A DNA stretch of 64,000 nucleotides from Epiperipatus broadwayi (GCA_028023455.1 JAQFVV010000012.1:6982499-7046498); one strand, 5' to 3'; counted from the first letter of the stretch, positions 21,475 through 33,938 are shown. Notes: a model not told the origin generated them from the sequence alone. Numbers and translations are program-made.

Positions 21475-22496
21475 AAAATGTGGATTGGTGATTTGAATTT
21501 TCTATCTATTTCAGCTAGTGTTAAAACTGGGCACATAGTTTTCCTCAAGTCCATTTTAGAAAACATTTATCTAAGCTAGTAATAAAGTGGGTCTTACTTC
21601 AGACTACTAAAAGTAATTGTCACTGTTTTCTTATCAGCCAAAATTTCTGCTCCTGTGCTCTTCAACAATTGAATCAACACAATCTGCAACTATTGTTTTT
21701 CTCACAGCTTGATCATAAAATACTCTTACAGTTTCCATCAACAGTTAAGTCAAGAATGACTGTACCTCAAAAAACATTGAGGTCTACTGCTTTAATTGAT
21801 CCCTAATATTATTTTTTGAAAAAATCCAGTATTCAATGACTGACATCTCATCTCTTACATGATCAAATTAAACCCTGACCAATTGGATCTATTTTTTAAA
21901 AAGCTTATTTCCCTCTCTTTTTATTAAAAATATTTCTCATTAGATTTTTTTTTTCTGCCAAAAGAAAAACAGAATAATCTTTTAATTACATTAATTTGAA
22001 AAATATTGCCTTTTGTTTTGGAGAGATAAAGAGAAAAGAGAAAAAAAATGTAATTACTTAAAACAAAATTTCTTAACAAAAATGTTAAAACCTTTTTGTG
22101 TTCTTTTCTTTTAAATTTTTTTATATATTTATCTCTCTTATTTGCCTTCATACTTTTTTAAGAAAAATAAAGCTAGTAGATCAAATTAATGAAGAGCGAG
22201 AATAAAAAATTATTTATTTTATTTTATTTTTTTTTCATACCTATAAAAATAGCTTTTTGGGTTTAAATCCATATAAGTACTTGGGTTTGAATTAAAAGAT
22301 TTCTTTTACTTCAACAAAAGACCCCCAATAAAAGTGTTATTATAGATTCATGAAAAAAAACTTGCTTATCCTCAGGAATGTTCAAATAATAGTTATTGAT
22401 GGTTTTTGATAACATCAAAGGTTAAAATGTATCTTTGTTTAATGGATATTATCTCCTCATTTCTTTTCATTATTATAATAATCCATATATATATAT
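21475..22496. other. AT-rich DNA, no feature seen
   Basis: Includes low-complexity A/T runs. The frame at 21924-22151 (minus) is lysine/phenylalanine-rich and not supported as a gene. Confidence 0.6.
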
Positions 22497-24612
22497 TGTA
22501 AAGGGCACATACGATGTTACATTATTTTTTTTTATTATTAAACATGAAAAAATAAAAGTTCGCAAATAAAACTTCTTTTTTAAGAATTAAAAATTGAAAA
22601 TTAAAATTCTATACTAAACTCATATATATATAAAGTCGCACAGATGAGAAATTAAAAAAAAAAAACTTTATTAAAAAAAAGAAAAAGTAGGGTAAAACTA
22701 AATTGTCAGTAAAGATTTAAAGATAAAAATAGTTCTAAGTTTGTACAAAACAAATTAATTAATGTTATTGAAAAAAATGGAAATGATTATTTTAATTAGT
22801 CCAAGTGAACTAGCCCATGGACATTTAAATGTATAAGCAACGGTCAGATAGGAAAACAATAGAAACTAATGGCCAATGAAAAAAATCCATCGGGAAATCA
22901 GACCTCAATGGAAGGATCATCATCATCGATGACATAATGTCAATTGGATCCGAAAGTTACATATAAAAGAAAAAGTGTGGAAATAAATTGGTAGTGAGTC
23001 AAGAAAATTTAAGAGAAGACGGAAATGTATTAAGTCAGAGAGTTGGAGGTGAAGGGATTGAAAGACGCACTTTCAATTCCTTCAGTGGTTATAAAAAAAA
23101 AAAGAAATGAAACATCGTTTTTTCTATACTGAGGACCGTAGGATCATCAGGGATTTTAACGCTGGATTCCAAACGGCACACAATGGATAAAGAGGAACAT
23201 TTTAAAAATCGTAAGAACTTTATGAACATTTTGAAAACACTAAGAATGCTAAAATATAAACTTTCCCAGTATTTAATTTATAGAAATAGAATCCTATCTG
23301 ACCAACTTAATTTACTAATAAGTAATTTTATTTGATATATTGTATTTTTTTTAAAAATCATTTCCTTTTTTTTGTTCTTTTAAGTTTTTATTATGATTTT
23401 TGTTTTTCGTTAAATGTTAAACTTAAGTCGGGTGTGAATGGCTGTATAGATTTGTAAAGTTTTATTAGAGGAGGGTAATCTTAGGTTATTCGTTTCATAG
23501 TTGAATTAGGTCAATGGATTGGATATACTGGTGTAATTAGTAGATGTAGTACGAGGTTCGCTTCATGCAGAATCAAATTATATGCCGCACAACCCCTTTT
23601 GCCTATGGAATGCGATCGTAAGTCGGCAAAAATGACCGCAGTCCTTTCCTATGGAGTTTTTTTTTATTGCTCTTCTCGTCAGATAGATGTAGTGTTCCTA
23701 TCTGGACGAGAGTCAATTTCTTTTCTTAACCTATATTTGTGCTGTCGTATTCGTATTACATTGAATACATCGATATATCAGATGGATTGACGTTGGTTTA
23801 ATGGCAAACTTTTGGCCTAAGGTTAGATAAGGGATAAAATATTTTCTTTTCAAATGCAATCTATGTAGTCTATTCATACTCGACACTCTAAATGTATTAA
23901 ATTTAAGTTGGGTATAGACACTTGCATGGATTCGTTATCGGTTAATTATGTTTTTGTTTTTCATATTTGATCAAAATATATAGACATTCGGTAAATAATG
24001 ATACCTTATGGTGAGTATCTAAAATGTATTTATTCGGATGTCTTTTAAGTTATTGGTGTCAATGCGGCATCTTATGATGAATGCCATTGGGTTTCTTATA
24101 AATTTCCCTCTGCAATTCCATCAATGACTTTATATTTTGATCGTTTATGTTTATTTTGAAATGTTTTTAACCGTGTAATCTGTGTAACCAATCTATACTC
24201 AACAATATAAAACAAACTTTCATAAATCCATCTGTGCGAACTTATAAAAATAAAAAAATGTAAATTAAAATCTAAAATAAAAGTTAAAAATGTAGTTAAA
24301 TGCTAGAGTAAACATACTAAAATAATAGTTAAATTTTATATATATGTGCGTAAATAAATGTTTGTGTGTTAATTACTGGCAGTGGCTTATTTTATTCCTT
24401 TTTAAAAAATATTCTTAGATAAGAATTTATAAAATATAAATCTCTGCTCTACTCTTTGAGCTAGTGACATTGGGCTAATAGTCAAATTCAAAATATATAA
24501 AAAAAAAAATTTTAACTTATGTATCTGCCTACTACTATAAATTTTCTAGGTTCTAAGTAGCCTAGTGGCGCCCTCGTAGTGAAGATATGTTACGTCTCTA
24601 CTCTGTACCATT
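22497..24612 (+). repeat. Diverged solo LTR of the 2.15-kb LTR family (copy 3)
   Basis: Starts TGTAAAGGGCACAT after a TA-rich target and shows, in the same orientation as the LTRs at 33.9 and 36.6 kb, the TATA region (CATATAAAAG), AAGACGCACTT, CCTATGGAATGCGATCGTAA, TGTGCGTAAATAAATGTT, CTGGCAGTGGCTT and the near-terminal GGCGCCCTCGTAG. The end is near 24,610. No primer site, internal region or second LTR adjoins it, so it is a solo LTR. Its two internal modules are in the opposite order to the other copies. The 63-codon frame at 23599-23790 is LTR sequence, not a gene. Confidence 0.8.
23675..23710 (+). promoter_or_regulatory. Covarying hairpin in the LTR (copy 3 version)
   Basis: CTCGTC with AGATAG on the 5' arm pairs with CTATCT, a bulged G, then GACGAG on the 3' arm, around an ATGTAGTGTTC-type loop. 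The equivalent hairpin in the younger LTRs has different bases but the same pairing. Confidence 0.6.
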
Positions 24613-26984
24613 ATAATATATATATACTGATAATCTTAACATTATTTATTATCAATATAATATTTCAAATGATAAACATTCTAAAAGTTAATATCTAATG
24701 TTTAGAGAATATAAAAATAAACTTCTAAACAGAGTTTTATCTATAACAATGGCACTTGGTGTCATTGGCAGCAATTTATCTATTCGGAAAATTAGTAGAA
24801 TAAAAGATTAGGTATTTAACATTTATGTTATTGATAGAACAATGTATTAGAATTAGTTACCTGCAAAAAAAATCTTACAAGTTAATATATTATATATTGT
24901 TATTAAAAAAATTTAAAATATTTTCTTTACCAATTTGACAAAGGTAATTTTAATTAAAATTTTATATCATTGAAAGAATGATATATTTAGGTTTAGATAT
25001 CATCAAAAAATATATTAAAAGTTAATATCTCATACATTGTTACTAAAAAATTTAAAAATATTTTTACCATTTTGCAAAAGTGATTTTAGTTTTCCTATTA
25101 GAAGCTGCTTCCACTTTGCCATAAAAAAGTTTTTAAGAATGTCTTTGTATGAATAAATTGTTTTCAAAAAAAAAATCCTAAGTCTTTCACAAAAATAGTG
25201 CATAAATAACCTTTAATTTGTAAACAAATTCCTGAAAATTATAATTTTTGTTTTAGGAATGCAAATTATCTACTCATTTGACCTCAGACTAAAACACTCC
25301 ACTAATCAGATATTGTCATTTTTATTACATCAATGATCACCTCCTCATTGCATTGTCATGCAAATTAGGCTATTATTCTTGCCTAAAAGATCCATATAAT
25401 GCTGACATTTTCAGTTTATTCATAATTTTAAAATTACAATTGTATTAAATAAAACTATGCATGATAGTGTAATGCTATATATAGGCTTAAATAATGAAGT
25501 CATTAATGCCCTAGCATATCTGATCAAACAGTAATAGATGTAAATATTAGTTATGATAGTTCAAATGTAGATGAAATTTATGAATAAGTTACTAAAAAAC
25601 TCAGCCAGCAATATTTAAACTAATACAACTTCATCAATAAATGAAAAAGTACAGAATAAGTTACCTGTACTTTAGCTTGGATCACATATCAACCTTCGAT
25701 TTATTAATATGTTACCATGCAGAGTGAATTCTGTATATTAACATCGTTTCAGCACAACTGTAAGCTATTCTGAAATCATTATAAACAATTAGGGAAAAGG
25801 CTGCTTATTGACAAAATTGTGTTGGTTTAAATATAGCTCTCTGAGGGTGTTCAATAACTTTCACATAAATTTCATTTGCATTTGAGCTATCATAATTAAT
25901 ATTTAATTCTAATTTTAATGTAATTTTATGCTCAAAAAAGTATATGCCTTGTTAAAAATAATTTTTAAACTATGAATCATATTCAATATAAAAGCATTTA
26001 TCTCAACATTAAATAAAATTTACACAACATTTTGATAAAAAGTCATATAGTGAAAGACATGGAATAGGTATGTTAAGATGTATACTTTATAGGATATTAG
26101 TTACCATTTTGCAAGATTTTTATTTAAACATCTAAGTACACAATCAGCATAAATATCATTTTTTCCATAATGTGAATTTCAATTCTCAATAAATCTTGCA
26201 TTCATTGATAACCATTCACATTTCATGATACCATGTCTTTAATAATCAAATGCTTGCCATGGTGTCAATTCAAGTTCTGAAATGGGCAATGTATTTTTCT
26301 TAAACAGTTTTACTTACAAAGCACTAAACAAGCATGCAAATTAACATCACAATATTAATAATCATCATTTGCAGAAAAAAAATCATCATTACCCAACACA
26401 GTAATTATTATAAACAACTATTTCAAATCTAAAATCTTTTGATTTTGCACCTGATAAACTTTTCTATTTCTTGTATGGTAAAAAATAGCATTAATACAAT
26501 ATACCTAAGTAATTTATTTTGACAATAATTAAACTACAAATTCAATATTGCAGAAGTTGAGCTGCTCTGAGAAAGATAAACTTTTTTCATATTGATCTTG
26601 CTATGCACCTAAAATGAGTCACTTATCAAAATAATTTTGCAATTGTTGTGGAAAGTATTTATTGCCTTGATTATAGCAATATTGTTTGCTATAATATTTA
26701 CAAATCTTTTGCAAAGTTATCTGTTGGAGATTGTGATTAATTAATGCTTAACACATTTTTATTGTATATTTAGCACTATCTATATATTGTTGGAAAAAAA
26801 ATTCTTCATACTTTTATACTTATTTGTTAAAATTGAAACTAAATTAAAATAGTATATTTTATTACATAAATATAACAAATGCAAATTTGCAGTGTCTTTA
26901 TCCCTCCTCCCCCTATCCATACACATATTTTATACCTATTAATAATTACAGCTAGTCTACAATGAATTTTCCATTTTAACTAAC
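24613..26984. other. AT-rich DNA with a short tandem duplication
   Basis: Segments at about 24,872-24,960 and 25,005-25,095 are diverged direct copies (CAAGTTAATAT...TTGTTATTAAAAAA versus AAAGTTAATAT...TTGTTACTAAAAAA). No gene or further repeat recognised. Confidence 0.5.
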
Positions 26985-27423
26985 TAAAAAATCAAGAAGG
27001 ATTTAAAAGTGGCTTTAGTGCAATAAATTATATCCATATATTGAGAAAATTTTTAGAAAGGGCTAATAAATATGGGTTGCAATATATTTTAGGTTTGTGA
27101 ATTATGAAAGGATATTTGATTCTATGAACATTTCTAAAGTGATTAAAGCATTGGACCATCAAGATATAAATCTGTCATATTGTAATATTTTAAAGAATAT
27201 TTATCAAAATGTAACAGTCATGATTAAATTACATAATTATATTTAAGAAGATTAACATTGAGAAGGAGACTCACCTGATCACCATTTCTTATTCTTGCTT
27301 GTAACTGTTATTAAAACAGGAAAAATTCTCCATACAGTTTGCCACTCAGTACAAACTAGAATAATCAATAGATGCCAGAAGGTTTATGCATAAAATCCCC
27401 ATGGAGTGCCTACTCATCCAATA

Positions 27424-27465
27424 TCCCCAGACCAATTTATGTCTTGTTGCCTTCGTCAGTTAGGA
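27424..27465 (-). ncRNA. Degenerate hammerhead motif, F1 composite, left
   Basis: Minus strand: core CUGACGA is intact, but GAAA has become UAAA and stem II (GGCAACAAGAC) is damaged. Confidence 0.6.
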
Positions 27466-27875
27466 GTCTTGGATCTGAAAGCAATGCACCTAGATCTTGC
27501 AATCTAATGCAACTCTCCAGCAGCCACCTTTTATATCTAGTTAACTATAAAACTATGAGTCTTAAATTGAAAACACAATAATATTTTCAATTCAAGCTCA
27601 TTAACTTATATAGTCATATAAGTCTGAACTCAGTTCAATACCTATACATTTTGATATCTTTGGTTTTTTAATAATAATAGACATCACTATCCTATTAGGC
27701 AGGATTGGTTTTAAGCCAATAAACATCACATGATCACCATTTCTTATGCTTGCTTATAACTTATTAAACAGGCAAAACTCTGCAAACAGTATTGCCACTC
27801 AGTGCAAGCCAGAGTAATCAATGGGTTCCAGAAGGCTTATGCATAAAATCCCATCTAGTACCTACTTATCCAATA

Positions 27876-27917
27876 TCCCCAGAGTAGTTTCTGTCTTATG
27901 GCCTTTGTCAGTGAAGA
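27876..27917 (-). ncRNA. Degenerate hammerhead motif, F1 composite, centre
   Basis: Minus strand: core reads CUGACAA (G8 lost), GAAAC is present, and stem I UCUUCA/UGGGGA still pairs with G-U wobbles. Confidence 0.6.
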
Positions 27918-28190
27918 TCTGAGAGCACTGCAATACTGTATGGAAAGTTTGTTTATTAGCTTAAAATTAATCCTGCCTAATAGGATAGTGGTGTCTATGG
28001 TTATTAAAGAACCAAAGACACCAAAATGTATAGCTACTGAACTGAGTTCAGACCTATATGACTATATAAACTAATGAGTTTGAATTGAAAATATTATTGT
28101 TTTCAATTTAAGACCCATAGTTTTGTAAGGTGGCTGCTGGAGAATTGCATTAGATCCTAAATCTAGATGCAGTGCTCTCAGATCCAAAGC

Positions 28191-28232
28191 TCTTCACTGA
28201 TGAAAGCCACAAGCCAGAAACTAGTCTGGGGA
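28191..28232 (+). ncRNA. Hammerhead ribozyme motif, F1 composite, right
   Basis: UCUUCA with UGGGGA (stem I with two G-U pairs), exact core CUGAUGA, stem II AAGCCACAAGCCA with few pairs, GAAA, palindromic ACUAGU and cleavage triplet GUC. The core is fully conserved; stem II is the weak point. Confidence 0.7.
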
Positions 28233-29197
28233 TATTGTATGAATAGGCACTAGATGGGGATTTTATGAACAAGCCTTCTGGCAACCATTGATTAATCTGG
28301 CTTGCACTGAGTGGCAATACTGTATGGAGAGTTTTGCCTGTTTTAATAGGGAGACTCCATACCTCCAAAACATTTTACAGTAGTTTTAAAAGAAGTAGTT
28401 TGTAAATTGAAATGGGAAACTAAGAGAACAAAAATAAATAGAGATTATTTAAATCATCAATATTTTGCAGATAATGTAATTGTTTTTATGAATAATGTTC
28501 AGAGATTCAGTAAATTTTGCTAGAGTTGATAGATGAAAACAAAAAACTATGACTAAAGATAAAAGCTAAAAAGATTAAATGATTTTTTCAAAAAAAGAAA
28601 AGAAAAATTGATAATGATATATAGAAAAATGAAACAACTACAAATACCTAATGGATGAAATTAATATTGCAATTAAACTTAATTGGAGTGTTTTTGATAG
28701 AAATAACTTAAAATTTAAAAGAAAATATGTCTATATGTTTGAAAAGAAAAGTTTTTAATAAATGTGTTTTATCATACTTAACATAAGAGCAACACAAAGA
28801 CTTCAGACCACTTAATGAAATATGGAGAGATGTATGATATGAATAGCAAGAAGGGATCAAAAACAAAATACATGGATGGAAGAACAAACATATTAATGAC
28901 ATCTTTGAAAGAATAAAGAAACTGAAGTGAATCTGGAATGGACATATTGTTAGAAAAGATGATAATAGATTGACAGTTAAAGTCTTAAACTGAATCTCCA
29001 AGAGATTGTAAAAGCCTTAAAAAGAGACCACATGCTGAGATGAATGGATGAAATAAGGAAGTTTGTTAGTGTTGTGTGTAGAAGAGAGGCTATAAAATGG
29101 AGAAACTAGATTACACTTGGAGACACGGTAGATTGATAATTATTGAAAATGAATACTAATGGAAATCTGTTTTTTTACAAAATAGATTTCTACTTTG

Positions 29198-29454
29198 AAT
29201 GTTATCTTTAAACAGGCAAAACTCTCCTTACAGTAGTGTCACCCTGTGCCAACCAGAGTAATCAATGGTTACCTTCTGGCATTATTCTGTGGCACAGGTT
29301 GGCACTACTGTATGGAGAGTTTTGCATGTAAGGCATCCATTGATTACTCTGGTTGGCAGAGGGTGGCACTACTGTATGGAGAGTTTTGCCTGTTTAATAA
29401 CAGTTATGTGCTAGCATAAGAGATGGTGATCATGTGATGTTTAATGTTATCTTT
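29198..29454. mobile_element. F1 repeat copy e, rearranged, without ribozyme
   Basis: Flanked by a 12-bp duplication, AATGTTATCTTT (29198-29209 and 29443-29454). The left inner arm AACAGGCAAAACTCTCC is present, then the body is replaced by two successive copies of the right inner arm, each with CACTACTGTATGGAGAGTTT. The outer end GGTGATCATGTGATGTTT is intact. The hammerhead and most of the body are absent, so this copy must have moved in trans or been rearranged afterwards. Confidence 0.8.
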
Positions 29455-30389
29455 CCTACTTAAAAGCTTAATAATTAATAATCATCATCACTTTTTGTTG
29501 AAATGATAAATGTAACAATTTTACAAATAAGATGTATTAGTTTATACTTAACATAATTTAATAAATATGTCTCTGTCAGTATTAATTTTAATAAAATGTA
29601 TAATCATATAATCCTTTCTCTTATCTTTAAATTTTGTCTTCTATATGTAAACTTTTTTATAAATGACTAAAAAGATAAAGAATATTGAATAGTTATCTGG
29701 ATTGAGGATGATCTAATTATTTGAAAATAATTAAGATTTTATTTGGAAAATCTTCAGCATGTGTTTTTTTTTAATTTGAACCTTTGGTGAGATATAATAA
29801 TGTATTAATCAATGCATCATAACTTAATATATATTAATTTATATCATTTCTATCAAACGAATATTGATTTTTATGAATAAAACCGTCATTTACAATCACG
29901 TGTAACTACACATCTAATAACTTACATGTTTATAACATAATATGGTTATTTAATTAATTATAAAATGTCCGTATATTTGCGACTATCCATAATTTGTACT
30001 GGTTTCAAATTTCAGATCTTCCAGGCAATGTTAAATATTAATAACAATAAAATTAAAAAATCCAAAATATCGTTTTTAAATTTTTTTATTGAAATTCTAA
30101 TATTGTAGGCTTAATTCATGCAATTAAAGTAATTTAATTATTTATTGCTTCATTAGATACAAAGCTAAATATATTTTAGTAATTAAAACAATCCTTTGAA
30201 GTAAAACAATAAAAAAGAAATCATTCTAAAATAACTTTATTAAGTAAATAATATATGTTTACAAATAATATAATTGGATAAGAATGAATATTACATTTGA
30301 ACTATAGGCATAATTAATAATTAACTGATAACATAATGATAAATAAGACAAAACTTAATGAATAAATACATGATAATTTGGTCACTAAG
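29455..30389. other. AT-rich DNA, no feature seen
   Basis: Nothing supported. Confidence 0.6.
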
Positions 30390-30790
30390 GACCTTATCTA
30401 GGAAACTGAAAAGGTTTACAAGTTTCCTCATATAGAAATTTTGTGGATAAGAGTTTGTAGGAAATATGAATCAGCATCTGAAGTGGGAGAGTGAATTGTA
30501 TCTTACATCTGGCCAACCATATAGAGTACATCATGAAAATCGACTGTCTGATGGTTGGGATGTCTTTAGAGTGCTGGCAGTTCTTAATTGATATAATCCT
30601 GTAGAAGTCCACTTTAGAGTTCTGATATATCAACATTTTAACATTCCCAAGTACGGTGCAGGAGTAGATGATGTGATCAAACATTACAGCTTATTTACAG
30701 CAGTTAGAGCATAATGTATCAATCTCACTGATTTGTCTCCTACAGCTCAGAAAACAGTTTGTAGACATGGCCTGAAGATTTACTTTAACA
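30390..30790 (-). pseudogene. LINE C-terminal zinc-knuckle fragment
   Basis: Minus strand: a frame reads LCSNCCK, one stop, then AVMFDHIIYSC and a long tail ending ETCKPFQFPR. The spacing C-x2-C ... H-x4-C is that of the zinc-knuckle found after the reverse transcriptase in several LINE groups (the zf-RVT type). One in-frame stop lies inside the knuckle. The upstream RT is not recognisable, so the clade cannot be given. It is distinct from the RTE copies, which lack this knuckle. Confidence 0.45.
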
Positions 30791-32034
30791 ATCCAAAAAC
30801 TTTGGCTCCAATACCCAAAATTTAAAAAGAACAACAAATTTGTGATTGGATAAGCCAAGTTTTGCTCTAATAATGGTGACCTGAGGGTTGATCAGTTGAT
30901 GTGCTTGTCAGAGTGTAACTTTAGCTTTAAAGGTATTTTCTGAAATATTGTGAAATTTGTGAATATCTCATTATCTATTCACAAAAACATAACTGAATTG
31001 TCATTTAGACAGCCAATGAAACAACTAGCTTTCAAAAAAAACAAACTACAAGACTACTGAAAACCTAAAAAAATTCATGCTCAATAAACCCAATTTTAAT
31101 TGTTGTGTAGGTTATCCATTAAATTATGAGGCCTTCAGATGTACATATCACCTCATTGATCATACATTTCATCTATATAGACAAATTAACAGATGTAATT
31201 AACAATTAAATATATTCCTAACAGCATAATTTATTAACGTGCTACTTTTTTATATTATTCTGTAATAAACGATATTTTTTCTTGCTTAATCCTAAAATTT
31301 AAACATTTTTTTTTTAAATGACATAATTTTTTTAAATTTGTTAAATTAAAATATTACATTAGATCAATCTGAAAAGAAAGTCAAATCTTTTTATGCTTGT
31401 GTTATCAACACCATACTATATACATATATAAGGTTAACATTTATACAGGTCTTCACACTTTATTAAATGCTTTTAAAATTATTAATTTCACTTTACATAT
31501 CTTTGTTGTTTTTTTTAAATAATTTTCTGAAATGTAGATTTTATATCTGAATTATTAATTTTATATGATATTTATTTCACAAGGCCTTAGAAAAATATTA
31601 CTGTTTTCAATAATAATTTTAAATAACACTTCTACTTTATTCCATTTTCTATTTTATTTCAAATGCCTAAAATATTACCAGTTCTGATACATCAGCATTA
31701 TAGAGCCAACCTCAAAGGGATGGACAATGCCAACAGAATGGAATGCTACTTACTCATACATTAACCTGTTAATGTGGTTAATGGCTATGCCATGCATCTA
31801 CCAGACTTAGGACACCCACATTACCAAGCCAGCCTTGATGGAAGAAACCAATACCAGCAATGGAATTGAGCCAACATTAACAAAGTGTATTATAATATTC
31901 AAGTGTACAATTTTGGTATGTCAATAAAATATTTTTAAAATATAAAATATAAAATTTAGATTTTATTCATATTACTATTTTTGATTTAGATCATGATTTT
32001 TTTTAGTGTTCTTAAAATATATAGTTTATGGACA
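30791..32034. other. AT-rich DNA with a less AT-rich patch
   Basis: The patch at about 31,680-31,880 has words such as CAACCTCAAAGGGATGGAC; it has no long frame and no second copy in the window. The remainder is featureless. Confidence 0.5.
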
Positions 32035-32985
32035 TATCAATCATCATCAACCATTATCAATCCACTGTAGGATGAAGGTCTCTCCAAGTTCAATCCATCT
32101 TCTCTGATCTTTAGCTTCTCTTCTCCACATCACCCCTGCACACTTTTTTATTTCATCCATCCATCTCACATGTGGTCTCTTTCTGGGTCTTTTAAATCTC
32201 TTGGAATCCAGTTTAAGATTTCAATTGTCCATCTATTACATCTCTTCTAGCAATATGTTCAGCCCAACTTCACTTCAGTCTCTTAATTTTTTCAACGAGG
32301 TCAATAACATCTGCTTGTTCTCTTACCCATATATTGCGTTTTCGATCTCTTCTTGTTACTCCTAACATGCATCTCTCTGTACTTCTTTGAGTGGTCTGAA
32401 ATCTCTGTATTGCTCTTCTATTGAGTGTCCAAGTCTCAGATCCATAAGTAAGAACTGATAAAACACATTTATTAAACCTTTATTTTCAAACACATAGGCA
32501 TATTTCCTTTTAATGTCAAGTTATTTCTACCAAAAGCACTCCAAACAATTTTAATTCTATGATTAATTTCATCCATTATGTTTCCATTTATATTAATAAT
32601 CTGACCAATATATTTGTAGCTGTTAACTTCTTCTAACTCATCATAATCAATCTTTATTTTCATATTTTGAGAAAATCCATTGAATATTACTTTAGTCTTT
32701 TTAGCATTTATCTTTAGTCCTACTTTCCTACTTTCATTTGATAACTCCTGCAACATTTCCTGCAGCTCTAAAAGCATTAATTACAAAAACATCTATATCA
32801 TCTGCAAAATCTAAATGACTTAAATAATCTCCATTTACTTTCACTCCTTTAGCTTCCCATTTTAATTCACAAAATATGTCTTGCAGCACTGCTTTAAAAA
32901 GCTTTGGAGATATGAAGTCACTCTGTCTTACACTCTTCTCAATGTTGACTTCCCTAGTATCATCAACAGTTTTATTTTACCTGAA
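32035..32985 (-). pseudogene. RTE-type LINE copy 2, RT C-terminal half and 3' end
   Basis: Minus strand, from about 32,985: frames encode SPKLFKAVLQ, LKWEAKGVKVNGDYL and the catalytic LDFADDIDVF (FADD at 32,799-32,810); then KVGLKINAKKTKVIFNGF and ELEEVNSYKYIGQI, the usual blocks after the catalytic loop, followed by RRRAIQ-type thumb sequence and the same 3' tail as the 5.0-kb copy, ending in CAT repeats near 32,038. A short disruption lies near 32,770 and further frameshifts near 32,480. 5'-truncated. It is the best RTE reference in this window. Confidence 0.85.
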
Positions 32986-33529
32986 TGAATAAAAGTAGTT
33001 TAATGTGTTTGCATTTATTTTTTATGGTTGTTTAATGATTGATATGAATTTATCACCAATAAACAAACTTAATGTGTGTATATAATACAACATATAATTA
33101 TAGCTTTATAATAAGAATGAAAACTATTCATATTTTAGATATAATTAAGACGTAAACCCATGTTCTATAAATATACTCTTATTCCCAACCTCATCAAGCA
33201 TCAGACAATAGTTTATTATATCAATTTATTTCAAATTTACTAATAAATTAAATAAAAAGTTTATGAAATTTTTAATAAATTTTTTTTTAAAAATTATTGT
33301 TTTACTACTACTTCAAAACCATCTAATATTTTTCAGTGCTTGTAAATTGTCATTATTATTTTACATTTTAATATTTCAATGTGTGCCTTAGAGCAGTATT
33401 GGTATTAGTTCATGTCTCTGAATATCTTAAAAGTCATCTAGGGTATCCCTCCAATAGTAAGTAAACATTTAGATATCTATTAAATCGTAAGATAATCTGT
33501 GTTTTTTAAATGAATACCAAAACACTGAA
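32986..33529. other. AT-rich DNA, no feature seen
   Basis: Nothing supported. Confidence 0.6.
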
Positions 33530-33938
33530 CCATAAATTAATATATAATGTATGGAGTGTACCAATAACTCAAACAAGCTCCTAATTGTTAAATGTGGTAA
33601 GAAAAAATATTTTAAATATCCAGAACACTTCCATCCCCAGACCAATTGGTTTCAAGCTTTTGGTTCATGTCAGTAAGGAGCTAGAATATTCAGACACTAG
33701 TTCTAAAATATTAACTCAAAACTCAGCACTTATTTAATGCATAATATTTAAGTAGAAGCTCTGAAATGTTTGGACATGAAAATGTTTTTAATTCCAGCTA
33801 CCTAACTTAAATAGCTATATGGGACTGAACCAAATTCAGATCTATCATATATTAATAGCCTTAGCATTGCCAAAGCATTAAAGTTGTAATTAATAATTTG
33901 CTAAGTGCATACTTATTACCTAAGTAATATATATATAT
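33530..33938 (-). mobile_element. F2 repeat copy b, left (minus) part, before the LTR insertion
   Basis: This stretch is the inverted complement of about 39,220-39,570. Shared words include ACTCAAACAAGCTC, CTGAACCAAATTCAGATCTA and TTAATAGCCTTAG. It is interrupted at 33,938 by a 4.85-kb LTR element and resumes near 38,940, so the pre-insertion F2 element was about 1.2 kb. Confidence 0.7.
33634..33679 (-). ncRNA. Degenerate hammerhead motif, F2 copy b
   Basis: Minus strand: UCCUUA with UGGGGA; core CUGACAU (G8 and A9 changed); GAAACC followed by the perfect stem III ACCAAUUGGU and cleavage triplet GUC. The stem III and cleavage site are better preserved than the core. Confidence 0.6.

Larger units (their letters stand above)
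27273..28349. mobile_element. Composite F1 insertion (copy d), hairpin with nested F1
   Basis: Left unit (27273 to about 27500) and right unit (about 28110-28349) are inverted F1 copies. Their inner flanks are also inverted: GACTCATAGTTTTATAG-type sequence near 27,555 and its complement near 28,120, and CACTATCCTATTAGGCAGGATT near 27,690 with its complement near 27,975. A third F1 unit (about 27,725-27,960) sits in the centre. GGAGACTC occurs on both sides (27265-27272 and 28350-28357), but the intact RTE codes KETRQGDS here and might already have held both copies, so it is not secure as a target duplication. Confidence 0.7.
26985..29150 (+). pseudogene. RTE-type LINE copy 3, split by a composite F1 insertion
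   Basis: The first part (26985-27272) encodes, with one frameshift, the N-terminal RT segment QEGFKSGFSAINYIHILRK, ERANKYGLQ, then a V-N-Y-E-R-x-F-D-S-type motif A region and IEKET. The second part (28350 onward) resumes at GDSIPPKHF and continues through LKWETKR to FADN, the position of the catalytic Y/FADD. Homology to RTE copy 2 then continues to a degraded 3' tail at about 29,150 (CACTTGGAGACAC). Stops and frameshifts throughout mark it as dead. The insertion lies exactly between RT blocks that are normally contiguous. Confidence 0.8.

Noticed and set aside
23599-23790. 63-codon ORF
   Set aside because: It is inside the diverged LTR and is not open in the younger LTR copies.
27265-28357. 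8-bp direct repeat GGAGACTC around the composite F1, suggesting a hAT transposon
   Set aside because: Other F1 copies have 12-15 bp duplications, and the RTE target encodes KETRQGDS, which may already have contained GGAGACT twice. So hAT membership is not supported.
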